From Cereibacter sphaeroides (lineage in GTDB: Bacteria; Pseudomonadota; Alphaproteobacteria; Rhodobacterales; Rhodobacteraceae): a stretch of 16,135 nt of DNA. The DNA is taken from assembly GCA_003243455.1 (NCBI GenBank), contig QFQS01000016.1, forward strand, positions 1 through 16,135. The letters run 5' to 3'. Below are positions 6,713 through 14,197 of the stretch, in pieces; position 1 is the first letter of the stretch; the number at the start of each line of letters is the position of its first letter. A program made the translations under genes and the position numbers. The notes under the pieces were generated by a model. It saw only the letters and a program-made list of their open reading frames with translations, did no database searches and was not told the origin of the DNA.

Positions 6713-6714
6713 TT
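6678..6714 (+). terminator. Intrinsic terminator of the antisense RNA
   Basis: GGGCTCTCCGAGG (6678-6690), loop GTGA, then CCTTGGGGGGCTC (6695-6707) form a 13-pair stem including several G-U pairs, followed by TTTCTTTT. The wobble pairs work only in the plus-strand RNA, which supports the orientation. Confidence 0.8.
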
Positions 6715-6762
6715 TACTTTGGTTGCGAGTGCTCCCTTTGTTGTTGATCTGCTCGGTTCATC

Positions 6763-7734
6763 TCAATCGGCTTCAGTTGCCGACCGCCAGGCTTCGTAGA
6801 GGCGCAAGACCTCTGTTTCAGCATGTTCTCTCATCCACTTTGTGAACTCTGGTTGGTCAGAGCCTGCAAAGCGGATCATCAATGATCGCGGAGTGTCTTT
6901 AATCTCGGCAACCTTGGATCCCTTGTAGATGACCGGTAGGGCAGGGGGCGTACCAGCTTGTGAGGGGCCCGATTGTCCTGCTTTCAATGCCGCATCAGAT
7001 AGAAATGCGAACCGTTCATCTGACGTAAGCGTACGAGAGGCTTCATCTAGGGAAGCTACGAGAGCGTCGAGGTCGATCCCTTTGTCCCGAACCAGGTCAG
7101 CCAGCTCTTCCCAGCGACGGCGTCCGATTCCATGAGCAGCGCCAATGAACTGAACCACGCCAAGTGGCAGCGTCCGCGCTACTTTGGTCATTCGAGATAG
7201 CATGGGCCTGTCGATCGCCAAGGCATCCAACACGACGGACTGGTCATATCCACCATCGGTCAAATCAGTGACAAAGATTGCCTTTTCGATGAAACTTGGA
7301 TCGAGGCGCAAGCTGTTCTCTTGGCCCTGCGCCAAGATCGCCTGTTCGTCGGTGAGCGTTCGAATCAAGGCTTTAGCCGGGATGCCCGCCAGCTTCAGAG
7401 CACGAAGCCGCCGTCTGCCATAGACGATGCGATAGCGTCCCGGGTTTTCAAGGAGCGGGCGCACCATGATAGGCACTTGCTGACCATGAGCCCGAATGCT
7501 CTGCACAAGATCGGCAACATCGGCATCAGTGATGGCCAAGCGATCCTTCGGGCCGCCGTCGTCAATCAATGATGGATCAATTTCTCGGACAGCGTTCGAA
7601 GACAGGTCGCGAAGCGTCGACTTGACGCCCGACATCGCCCCGGTGTTGGGGAACCGGGGTTTGCTGTCCGGTTGGCTAGCCTCCGGACCGGAATCGGGAG
7701 GCGGTGGTGGCTGAAATATGTTGCGACGAGCCAT
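6763..7734 (-). CDS. repB: RepB, ParB-type centromere-binding protein of repABC, 323 aa
   Basis: RepB binds parS and is loaded onto the segregation apparatus by RepA; together they also repress the operon. The start MARRNIF is typical of the family. Residues 50-150 form the ParB/Spo0J N-terminal domain with RYRIVYGRRRLRALKLAGIP (100-119) and GQENSLRLDPSFIEKA (137-152), followed by a helix-turn-helix region (GYDQSVVLDALAIDRPMLSR, about 165-184). The C-terminal dimerisation part ends KWMREHAETEVLRLYEAWR. The ATG overlaps the TAA of repA by one base (TAATG), so translation is probably coupled, as is usual. The product is a separate protein from the much larger ParB-like product encoded downstream of repC. 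Confidence 0.95.
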   Translation of the reverse strand: MARRNIFQPPPPPDSGPEASQPDSKPRFPNTGAMSGVKSTLRDLSSNAVREIDPSLIDDGGPKDRLAITDADVADLVQSIRAHGQQVPIMVRPLLENPGRYRIVYGRRRLRALKLAGIPAKALIRTLTDEQAILAQGQENSLRLDPSFIEKAIFVTDLTDGGYDQSVVLDALAIDRPMLSRMTKVARTLPLGVVQFIGAAHGIGRRRWEELADLVRDKGIDLDALVASLDEASRTLTSDERFAFLSDAALKAGQSGPSQAGTPPALPVIYKGSKVAEIKDTPRSLMIRFAGSDQPEFTKWMREHAETEVLRLYEAWRSATEAD

Positions 7735-8936
7735 TAGTCAGTTCTCCGTCCCCAGGCTTCCTGGATGACCTTTTCAAACTCATCCGCGACGCCATTCACA
7801 CTTTCGAGGATGCGATCCAGCGTCTTGCGGATGACTTGAGTAGGGTCGAGTTCATAGATTGTCTGTTGGGTCATGCCGGCATCGGAAATCGCGGTGGATT
7901 TCAGCATCGGGGTGTTCAAGACTTGATCCAGTAGGATCGATCGGAGAAAGCCCGCCATCTGAGATTGCGGAACGTCTGTCGGTTCATAGCGTGCGATTAA
8001 GAATTTGAGGAATTTCCAATCGGTCGGACCCGTCGACTCTTCAAGAATCCGAACAGTTTCTCCAGCCATTTCAAGGAATTGTGCCATTGATGCGACGTCC
8101 AACATGCTTGGAACGACAGTTATAAGAAGTCCAGTCGAAGCCAGCAGTGCAGTCATGGTGGTGAAGCCAAGTTGCGGTGGGCAATCGATCAAGACGAGGT
8201 CGTAATCCTTCTCAACTTCGTCCAATGCTATGGCGAGCCGCTGAGTAAAAGGCGGATCAACCCGATGCTGCAGAGCATAAGCAGTTTCGGTTTCATACTC
8301 AGACAAGATTAGACCAGCCGGGGCGAGATCGAGATTGTGAAAGTAAGTTTTCCGAATGACTTGGCTGAGTGGGACGGGATCTTCATAGCGCAAAGCATCG
8401 TAGATCGTCCCAGTTTCTGAAAACTCGATCTCTGGGCGGTAGCCAAACATCGTGGTCAGGCTCGCCTGTGGGTCCATATCCAACGCCAAAACCCGGTAGC
8501 CACGCAGTGCATAGCGCTGAGCCAGATGGATGGCCGAGGTTGTCTTGCTGGAACCGCCCTTGAAGTTCACGACAGAAATGACCTGTAGTCCGTCGCCGTC
8601 ACGGCGCCCGGGCAGGTAGGCATCGCCATTGCGACCTGTGCGCGCCATAACCTTGCGGATGGTGTCGATTTCTTCTGCAGTGTAAAGGCGCCGGCCGCGC
8701 GCGTCAGTCTCGACTTCAGGGAAGTCGCCTTCCTGGTGTCGCGTTCGAAGGTTAGACATGCTGATGCCCGTCAGCTCGGAGACTTCGGCGGGATGGAACT
8801 TGCGCAGAGTTTTTCGGCTTTCAGGTTGAAAGCTGTTGCGCATATGGGTGTTTAGAGCTTCAGACAGGCGTGCTGCGTTCGCACTGATTGTGCTAGCAAT
8901 TGAGCCTGGCGAAGGTTGATATGTGCTCGTGTTCAT
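7734..8936 (-). CDS. repA: RepA, ParA-type partition ATPase and operon repressor, 400 aa
   Basis: This is the first gene of repABC. An N-terminal MerR-like helix-turn-helix (about 46-90, KFHPAEVSELTGISMSNLRT) is followed by a MinD/ParA ATPase domain. The deviant Walker A is KGGSSKTT (126-133), motif A' is LDMDPQAS (152-159) and Walker B is DLVLIDCPP (246-254). This architecture is that of ParA type Ia proteins, which both move plasmids on the nucleoid and bind the operator of their own operon. Length matches the family norm of about 400 aa. GAGG lies four bases before the ATG at 8936. Three related 11-base repeats and a 14-base palindrome upstream are candidate operators. Confidence 0.96.
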   Translation of the reverse strand: MNTSTYQPSPGSIASTISANAARLSEALNTHMRNSFQPESRKTLRKFHPAEVSELTGISMSNLRTRHQEGDFPEVETDARGRRLYTAEEIDTIRKVMARTGRNGDAYLPGRRDGDGLQVISVVNFKGGSSKTTSAIHLAQRYALRGYRVLALDMDPQASLTTMFGYRPEIEFSETGTIYDALRYEDPVPLSQVIRKTYFHNLDLAPAGLILSEYETETAYALQHRVDPPFTQRLAIALDEVEKDYDLVLIDCPPQLGFTTMTALLASTGLLITVVPSMLDVASMAQFLEMAGETVRILEESTGPTDWKFLKFLIARYEPTDVPQSQMAGFLRSILLDQVLNTPMLKSTAISDAGMTQQTIYELDPTQVIRKTLDRILESVNGVADEFEKVIQEAWGRRTD

Positions 8937-9247
8937 CTGTCCTCAGGCGCCTCTTGGTGGGCTTTTGTAGTTTCGTCGCAAGAAAGCGTCATAATCGTGT
9001 TTGTGCGACAACTGAAGTGATGGCACGCAACTTATAGTGCGGCAACTGTTTTTTTATGCTGTGAGTTGAGCGGCATGTTTTGCTTGTTCGCCCAAACTCT
9101 CAACGCAGCTCGGTAAGCTATTGATAGCTATGTGAAAAGTTCGCACCGCTTTGGAAGATGACACATTTTGTACCGGTTGGGCTACAGAGCACAAAACCTA
9201 GCTCAGAAATAGTCGTGCGCGAATCGCTTTCCGCATTTCTATTGTAG
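8937..9247. promoter_or_regulatory. repABC promoter and operator region
   Basis: This 311-base gap between the recombinase and repA has no gene and is AT-rich. It should hold the repA promoter, although I cannot fix one -35/-10 pair with confidence. It contains three direct repeats at 9003-9047 and the perfect palindrome AGCTAT-TG-ATAGCT (9116-9129). The repeats are the best candidates for RepA/RepB autoregulation. Confidence 0.55.
9003..9047. repeat. Three imperfect direct repeats upstream of repA
   Basis: GTGCGACAACT (9003-9013), GGCACGCAACT (9022-9032) and GTGCGGCAACT (9037-9047) are related 11-mers with start-to-start spacings of 19 and 15 bases. The first and third extend to 12 bases and differ at one position only. 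They lie 67-111 bases before the repA start, in the place where RepA-type autoregulators bind. Confidence 0.6.
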
Positions 9248-10156
9248 CTAGCACGCCAACCCGAGCCTCGCTGCCCGTTCTAGCAGCATCTTTACCGATG
9301 AAGGTTGCCACTTTGTCCGGCCCCGCGGTGTACGCTCTCGCATGGCTTCCAACCTTTGACAGATTGCCTGCAGAGTGACTTCGGGATCTGCGCCCTTGAT
9401 TGCGGCGACGATGGCGGGGAGACGGTCGTTTTTCTCAGTTTGCAGGGCTCGGCCAAGAATAGCCGCAGGCAAAAGGCCTTCACGAACAAAGTTATTGGCT
9501 GCGCGGATCAAGCGAGGCTGGGTCCACGGTTTGGCGTCACGCGGCAAGCCAGAGTTCACAACCGAAAGGACATCCTCCCACGCCATGTCAGGGCGAAGGC
9601 GGCGCACTTCCGGCACCCACTGTTCAGCACTGGCATTCAGCTTCTGGAAATGACTCTCTACTCGAGCCGCTCGTGCTTTTCGGATTGCCGCTGGGTCGTG
9701 GGCTCTAAGGCCAGGGTTGCCACCCATGCGACCTTCGGCCTTGGCCGAGCGCAGCCCTGCTTTGGTGCGCTCACGTATCAGTGCCCGTTCGAACTCTGCG
9801 GCTGCGCCCAACACCTGAAGTGTAAACTTGCCCTGCGGCGACGCCGTGTCGATCGGATCCTGCAAGGACCGGAAATGCGCACCTTTAGCCTCCAGCCGCT
9901 CGATGATTTCCAAGAGGTGAGAAAGCGAGCGGGCAAGGCGGTCGATGCGAACCACGACAAGTGTATCGCCAACGCGCAGCTGATCCAGCGCACGCGCCAG
10001 AACTGGCCGGGAGCGACTGCCGCCCGAGGCTTTCTCTTCGACAATTTCCACGCAGCCTGCGGAGCGCAACTCCTGAACTTGGGGCAGGGCGGTTTGATCT
10101 TCGGTGGAAATACGCGCGTATCCGATGAGTGGCACGGGGCAGGGGGCCTTTTGCAA
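9248..10156 (-). CDS. Serine recombinase of the resolvase/invertase family with extended C-terminus, 302 aa
   Basis: This protein cuts and rejoins DNA at specific sites through a serine-DNA intermediate. The catalytic domain covers residues 10-150: GYARIST (12-18) with nucleophile Ser17, then EKASGGSRSRP, LVVVRIDRLARS with the active-site arginines, and AAAEFERALIRERTKAGL. It is longer than Tn3/gamma-delta resolvases (about 185 aa), adding about 110 residues that end in TPRGRTKWQPSSVKMLLERA, probably an extra helix-turn-helix. The reading frame allows only the TTG at 10156 or the GTG at 10135 as start, because an in-frame TGA precedes them; neither has a strong ribosome binding site. Located upstream of repA on the same strand, it is a likely plasmid multimer resolvase, although it could be part of a transposon remnant. 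Confidence 0.9.
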   Translation of the reverse strand: MQKAPCPVPLIGYARISTEDQTALPQVQELRSAGCVEIVEEKASGGSRSRPVLARALDQLRVGDTLVVVRIDRLARSLSHLLEIIERLEAKGAHFRSLQDPIDTASPQGKFTLQVLGAAAEFERALIRERTKAGLRSAKAEGRMGGNPGLRAHDPAAIRKARAARVESHFQKLNASAEQWVPEVRRLRPDMAWEDVLSVVNSGLPRDAKPWTQPRLIRAANNFVREGLLPAAILGRALQTEKNDRLPAIVAAIKGADPEVTLQAICQRLEAMRERTPRGRTKWQPSSVKMLLERAARLGLAC

Positions 10157-10395
10157 TTGCGGATATCAGGAGTAAACGACGGTTTGCAGCTGACAGCGGG
10201 TTTGGTTCCAACGTCTCGTTCACTGGAACTCCCGCTTAGCGCCTTGCGTAAGTTTGGCGGAGGCGTTCAGCCAGTACATAGACAATGGCTCTTCGGACCC
10301 CCGACTGATCTCGATGTGTGAAACCCTTCGCTAACCAAGAAGTGCCACATTCCAATGAGACGTTCCGCTAACGAATCTGTGGGAGCCAGCAAGGC

Positions 10396-11115
10396 ATGAC
10401 GCGTGTTTTCTTTGGACTCTTGTGCCTGTTTTTGATTTCCAGCTGCGGTGAGCAAGCGCCTTCAGACCGTTCGGCCAGGATCCTTCTGCTCGGGGATTCG
10501 ATGTTTGCCTCAAACAAGGCCGTGGGTGGATCGGTGGCGGATGTCATCGAGGCTGCGCTTGGTCTTGAGGTGGTCGACCGTTCAGTTCTAGGCGCCCGCT
10601 ACTTCTATGCCCTGCCGATCTCAGGCAGTGCAGGCCTCAAACTGACTGCACAGTATCGGCCAGGCCTGTGGGACGTGATCGTCCTGAACGGTGGCGGCAA
10701 CGATCTGCTCTTTGGCTGTGGCTGCGGGCAATGCGCAGGGGTTTTGGACCGATTGATTTCTTCGGATGGCCGTCGCGGCGCAATTCCTGCGTACATTGCT
10801 GAATTGCGCAAGTCCGGTGCGCAAGTGGTCTATGCTGGCTATCTGAGGAACCCCGGCACAGCGACCCCGATCAAGGCCTGTGGCCCCGCTGGGAATGAGC
10901 TGGACCGTCGTTTGGCAGCACTGGACAAGTTGGATCCCGGGATGAGCTTTCTTCCTATGGCTGACCTCGTTCCGCACGGTAGCCTGCTCTATCACCAGAT
11001 TGACAGGATTCACCCGTCTCGCACGGGAAGCCGCGAAATTGGCCTGAGAATTGCCCGCGAGATTGGCCCGCTGGTGGGAAGACCGCCGGGTCGTTATGCA
11101 CCGTCAGACGATTGA
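10396..11115 (+). CDS. SGNH/GDSL-hydrolase family lipoprotein, 239 aa
   Basis: The N-terminus is a lipoprotein signal: hydrophobic VFFGLLCLFL followed by the lipobox LISSC with Cys17 as the lipidated residue, so the mature protein should be anchored in a membrane facing the periplasm. The SGNH esterase blocks follow in order: GDS (33-35, catalytic Ser35), GGGND (99-103, Asn102) and DRIHPS (203-208, Asp203 and His206). A cysteine cluster GCGCGQC follows block III and may form disulfides. Such enzymes hydrolyse ester bonds, including acetyl groups on cell-wall or surface polysaccharides; the substrate here is unknown. The gene stands alone between two recombinase genes, which suggests cargo. 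Its start ATG at 10396 has only a weak AAGG upstream. It converges on the integrase. Confidence 0.88.
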   Translation: MTRVFFGLLCLFLISSCGEQAPSDRSARILLLGDSMFASNKAVGGSVADVIEAALGLEVVDRSVLGARYFYALPISGSAGLKLTAQYRPGLWDVIVLNGGGNDLLFGCGCGQCAGVLDRLISSDGRRGAIPAYIAELRKSGAQVVYAGYLRNPGTATPIKACGPAGNELDRRLAALDKLDPGMSFLPMADLVPHGSLLYHQIDRIHPSRTGSREIGLRIAREIGPLVGRPPGRYAPSDD

Positions 11116-11208
11116 TCAAACCAGTTTGGCGGGTCTATCGGCTGGAAGGGCAGGGGGGAGATCCTCCGCACCCTGAATGCGCACCAGAGACTGACGGCTT
11201 GTTATTCA

Positions 11209-11224
11209 GGCCGGGTGACCGGCC
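11209..11224. terminator. Bidirectional hairpin between the lipoprotein and integrase genes
   Basis: GGCCGG-GTGA-CCGGCC is a perfect 6-base stem with a GNRA-type loop, touching the integrase stop (11224-11226) and lying 93 bases past the lipoprotein stop. Both genes converge on it. No U-tract follows in either direction, so its termination efficiency is uncertain. Confidence 0.45.
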
Positions 11225-12339
11225 TACAGCCCTGCGGCCTTGGTCAGGTTCACCCGGAACCTGTCCCTGCGGCGCTGATAGCGCCGTGTCATCTCCGCGC
11301 TTGCGTGTCCAAGCTGCTTCTGAACATAGCGCTCATCGACCTCGGCGCTGCTGGCAAGGCCTGCCCGCAGGGAATGACCGGAGTAGAGCGCGAGCCGCTC
11401 TGCCTTGGACAGCTCGGGCCGCAGGCCGGCTTCTTCGACGGTCTGCTTGATTAACCGGGCAACGTGCTTGTCGGAGAGCCGCTCTCCGGTGGCCTTCAAC
11501 CCGTTGCGGCTGACCGCCACGAAGAGCGGACCGAAGTCGATGCGGGCATAATGCAACCATTGGGTCAGGGCATGCACTGGACAGGTCTGATCGGATGAGC
11601 CACGGGCAATCTCCACCTCCCGCCACCCGGTCTTGCCGCGCAGGGTGAGAAGCACGCCACCCTCCAGGATCTCGGCCCATCCGCCGCTATCGGGCGTGTC
11701 GTCTTTGCCGTGATCCAAAGACACGATCTCTGACCTGCGCAGCCCGCCGGCAAAACCGATCAGCAGCATCGCCCGGTCACGCAACCCGCGCAGATCATGG
11801 GGCAGGGTGGCCAGCATGTCGCGCAGGTCTTCCGGCAAGATCGCCTCCTTCTGCACCGGCGGCCGCGCGTGCTTGCGGCGGATGCCGGCCAGCACGGAAG
11901 CGATGTGGCGATCCTTGCGGTCGAGCGGCTGGCCGCGCTGCGCATAGGCCCAGGTCACTCCGGAGAGGCGGCGTTCGATCGAGGACACCGATAGGGGCCG
12001 GAACGCCGACTTCGGGTGGGCCTTTCCCCCTGGAGCCGCCAGATCGGCGATGTAGAGGCCGATGAGCTCTGGCGACGGGGGCAGGGGGTCGGTGCCGCGC
12101 GTCCGGCACCAGCGGGCGAACTGGGCCCAGTCCCTGGCATAGGCCTTCAACGTGTTCTCCGACGCGGCATGGCGGGCATAGTCCCGCGCGGTCTCAACCA
12201 GCCGATCAAGGGCGCCGGAGCCCGCGACGTGCCCGGGAAGGGAAAGGGCGCTGTCCGCCGGCGGAAGGCTCTCATCCCCGTCACGGGGACCAGGACGTGT
12301 GGGCGGCGCGTCGTGTGATGTCAGAGGCGTTTTGGTCAT
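11224..12339 (-). CDS. Tyrosine recombinase/integrase (phage-integrase family), 371 aa
   Basis: This is a site-specific recombinase that cleaves DNA through tyrosine. A 45-residue polar N-terminal extension rich in Pro and Asp is followed by a SAM-like core-binding domain (about 46-155, ENTLKAYARDWAQFARWC) and a catalytic domain with the full set of residues: Arg201 in GLRRSE, Lys236 in GKTG, His322 and Arg325 in GHSLR, His345 in LGHAS, and Tyr354 in MTRRY. The protein therefore appears intact. It is transcribed divergently from the DUF1403-ScpB pair, with 126 bases between starts holding an imperfect inverted repeat. It may resolve plasmid multimers or integrate and excise the neighbouring module; no attachment-site duplication was seen. 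Confidence 0.93.
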   Translation of the reverse strand: MTKTPLTSHDAPPTRPGPRDGDESLPPADSALSLPGHVAGSGALDRLVETARDYARHAASENTLKAYARDWAQFARWCRTRGTDPLPPSPELIGLYIADLAAPGGKAHPKSAFRPLSVSSIERRLSGVTWAYAQRGQPLDRKDRHIASVLAGIRRKHARPPVQKEAILPEDLRDMLATLPHDLRGLRDRAMLLIGFAGGLRRSEIVSLDHGKDDTPDSGGWAEILEGGVLLTLRGKTGWREVEIARGSSDQTCPVHALTQWLHYARIDFGPLFVAVSRNGLKATGERLSDKHVARLIKQTVEEAGLRPELSKAERLALYSGHSLRAGLASSAEVDERYVQKQLGHASAEMTRRYQRRRDRFRVNLTKAAGL

Positions 12340-12362
12340 GCTTGTGAGCCTATCGTATCGAC

Positions 12363-12387
12363 GTCCGATATTGCAACCTTATTGGAC
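12363..12387. promoter_or_regulatory. Inverted repeat in the integrase-DUF1403 divergent promoter region
   Basis: GTCCGATA (12363-12370) and TATTGGAC (12380-12387) match as inverted arms at 7 of 8 positions, with a 9-base spacer. It lies 24 bases before the integrase start and 78 bases before DUF1403. It could be an operator shared by the divergent genes or a tyrosine-recombinase core site. Arms this short are only suggestive. Confidence 0.4.
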
Positions 12388-12465
12388 ATATAGAGATTTT
12401 ACAAGCTGGGGCGGTTTGAGTGCAATTTTCTGGCCATAAGCGCCGCGATGCGCTAGGCTTCCGGC

Positions 12466-13350
12466 ATGACCTATGCCCGAGAGACCCTCATTAGCGATTT
12501 TGAGAGCATGCCGCGGATGCCTGCCTGGGTCGGCGCGGTGCGGGCAGAAGTCCTTGAGGACGTGACATTTTTTTCCGGTGCGGCTTTGAGCCATCTGCAT
12601 CTGGTGATGGGGCGGCGTGAGGTTCCTCATGCCTTGCTGCGGGATCGTCTGGCGCTGCGCGCGGCCGAAGCTTGCGCGGGCTTCTCGGGCAGGCGCGAGA
12701 CGGCGGCAGGGATGCGCGATGCCGTGCATGTGCTGCGCGCCGGTGATTTGCCCGGGCCAGCGGGAGAGATCTGTTTGCAGTGGCGCAGGGCGGCGGAGCG
12801 GGACTTAACGGTGAAGGCGCTGCAGCGCGCGCTACCCGGTTTTGAGGCCACCCAGATTGCGGGCTGGCTGGATGCGGGGCAGGGCGGGCCTTTGGGTCGC
12901 GCTGCCTTGGTGCTGGAGACCGTTCTGGTGGAGAAGCCGAGAGCGGAGAGTGCGGCGCTGATCCTGGCGGATGCGGCTTTGGCGCTGGCGCTTGGCTGGG
13001 ATCATCTGTTGCCGCTGCTGGCTTGCGGGGTGAAGCGTTCTGATCTGCGCAAGCGGGGGGCGGATCTGCGGCTTGCTTGCCATCGTGCGCTGACAGCCTC
13101 GGCGATCGAGGCCGCGCGGATGGCGGTTGAGCTGGCCCGACGGGCCGCGCATCTGTCTGCGGTCGCGCCAAAGCTGCGGGCGAAGGCGGCGGGGGCTGCG
13201 GTGCAGATCTTTCTGACGCGTGATGCGGTGGCCCCCTCGGCCCTGCCCCTGCCAGACCGGGCGGCGCGGCGGTTGTGTGACCGGTTGGTTGAGTTGGGTG
13301 CTGTGCGCGAGTTGACCGGGCGCGACAACTTCCGTCTTTACGGGGTGTGA
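12466..13350 (+). CDS. DUF1403 family protein, 294 aa
   Basis: This is a conserved alphaproteobacterial protein of unknown function that I recognise as DUF1403. Family hallmarks are FFSGAALSHLHLVMGRREVP (45-64) and LLRDRLALRAAEA shortly after, DAVHVLRAGDLPGPAGEI, ALILADAALALALGWDHLLP, KRSDLRKRGADLRLACHRA, VAPKLRAKAAGAAV and a C-terminal ARRLCDRLVELGAVRELTGR. Length is normal and no residue looks lost. The protein is predicted soluble, alanine- and leucine-rich and helical, with repeated LRDRLALRAAEA-like helices; no catalytic motif is visible. It begins at the ATG at 12466 and overlaps the ScpB-like gene by four bases (GTGA), so the two are probably co-translated. Its partner suggests a role in DNA organisation or plasmid upkeep, which is inference. 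Confidence 0.9.
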   Translation: MTYARETLISDFESMPRMPAWVGAVRAEVLEDVTFFSGAALSHLHLVMGRREVPHALLRDRLALRAAEACAGFSGRRETAAGMRDAVHVLRAGDLPGPAGEICLQWRRAAERDLTVKALQRALPGFEATQIAGWLDAGQGGPLGRAALVLETVLVEKPRAESAALILADAALALALGWDHLLPLLACGVKRSDLRKRGADLRLACHRALTASAIEAARMAVELARRAAHLSAVAPKLRAKAAGAAVQIFLTRDAVAPSALPLPDRAARRLCDRLVELGAVRELTGRDNFRLYGV

Positions 13351-13946
13351 GGATGGCAAAGGAGCCGCCCGAGCTGGACCGCGAATTGGCGGATTTGCCG
13401 CCCGAGCTGCGCTGGCGGGAGTGGATGCTGCGGATCGAGGCGGTGCTGTTTGCCTCTGCTGCGCCGGTTGCGCGCGAGGATCTGGCGCGCGTTGTGGGGC
13501 AGGGGGCTTCGGTTGATCTGCTGATCGAGGACCTCGCCGCCGATCTGGAAGGTCGAGCGTTTGAGCTGGCAAAGGTCGGCAGCGGTTGGATGCTGCGCAC
13601 CCGTGCCGCCTATGCCCCAGCGATCCGGACGGCGGCGGATGTGGGCGGACAATCTCTTGGGCTCAATAAATTCGACGTCGCCGTCCTCGCCGCGATCGCC
13701 TACCATCAACCGATCAGCCGCGACGGGCTGAAGGATATCTTTGGCAAAGAAATCAGCCGCGACTTGATTGGCCGCCTGTCCGCCCGTGACCTGATCGCGA
13801 CGGGGCCCCGCGAACCCCGCCGCGGCGCGCCCTATACTTTCGTCACTACAGAGGTGTTTCTGGCCGCATTCGAGTTAGAAACCCTGCAATACTTGCCAGA
13901 TCCGGAACAGATGGACGATGCAGGTTTTGGCGATCAAGCGCCATGA
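13347..13946 (+). CDS. scpB: ScpB-like segregation and condensation protein, 199 aa
   Basis: ScpB is the winged-helix subunit that joins ScpA and SMC in the bacterial condensin complex. Two winged-helix domains are visible: residues 26-95 (RIEAVLFASAAPVAREDLAR and GWMLRTRAAYAPAIRTA) and residues 104-190 (LNKFDVAVLAAIAYHQPISR, then LIGRLSARDLIATGPREPRR, ending FLAAFELETLQYLPD). These match the family pattern of IAYRQPVTR and GRP-type motifs. It starts at the GTG at 13347, giving a GTGA overlap with DUF1403, or at the ATG at 13353, two codons on. No ScpA or SMC gene is nearby, so this is a solitary, plasmid-type ScpB that either borrows host SMC-ScpA or works independently with DUF1403. Confidence 0.88.
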   Translation: MRMAKEPPELDRELADLPPELRWREWMLRIEAVLFASAAPVAREDLARVVGQGASVDLLIEDLAADLEGRAFELAKVGSGWMLRTRAAYAPAIRTAADVGGQSLGLNKFDVAVLAAIAYHQPISRDGLKDIFGKEISRDLIGRLSARDLIATGPREPRRGAPYTFVTTEVFLAAFELETLQYLPDPEQMDDAGFGDQAP

Positions 13947-14087
13947 AGTTGTGACACCTATGGGGCGCATCCAACCATTGAAGGGGCCCCTGAAAGACCC
14001 ACTGGCTGCCCTCTTGATTCTACCATGATCCTTGGATTAAGGCGATGCGTCAGATCAAATCAAATTCACCAAATAGAATGTATAATG

Positions 14088-14107
14088 TCTCCAATAAAAA
14101 GTGGAGA
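14088..14107. repeat. Short hairpin in the gap before the IS481 element
   Basis: TCTCCA (14088-14093), loop ATAAAAAG, then TGGAGA (14102-14107). The 184-base gap 13947-14130 after scpB holds no gene; it is AT-rich near this hairpin. It could terminate the DUF1403-scpB transcript, though no T-run follows. A similar CTCCA-TTT-TGGAG stem lies inside the IS leader at 14168-14180. Confidence 0.35.
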
Positions 14108-14130
14108 TTCAAATCATGGCTTACCAGTTG

Positions 14131-14159
14131 TGTAGGACCTATCGATTCAGCGAGACACC
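14131..14159 (+). repeat. Left terminal inverted repeat of the IS481 element
   Basis: It begins TGTA and ends in AGCGAGACACC, which is identical to the inner part of the right end. The middle segment (CGATTC against CGATCT) also agrees closely, while the outer segment is divergent. Confidence 0.65.
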
Positions 14160-14197
14160 TTCTGTAATCTCCATTTTGGAGTAGGAGGGTGAGTTCG

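Noticed and set aside
9305..10321. Plus-strand open frame of 338 codons opposite the serine recombinase
   Set aside because: It is the antisense of a clearly recognised recombinase, with no family resemblance or ribosome binding site.
12491..13600. Long minus-strand open frame (369 codons) across DUF1403 and scpB
   Set aside because: Its translation is extremely Pro/Ala/Arg/Ser-rich with no domain, as expected for an antisense shadow of GC-rich genes whose plus-strand products are clearly recognisable.
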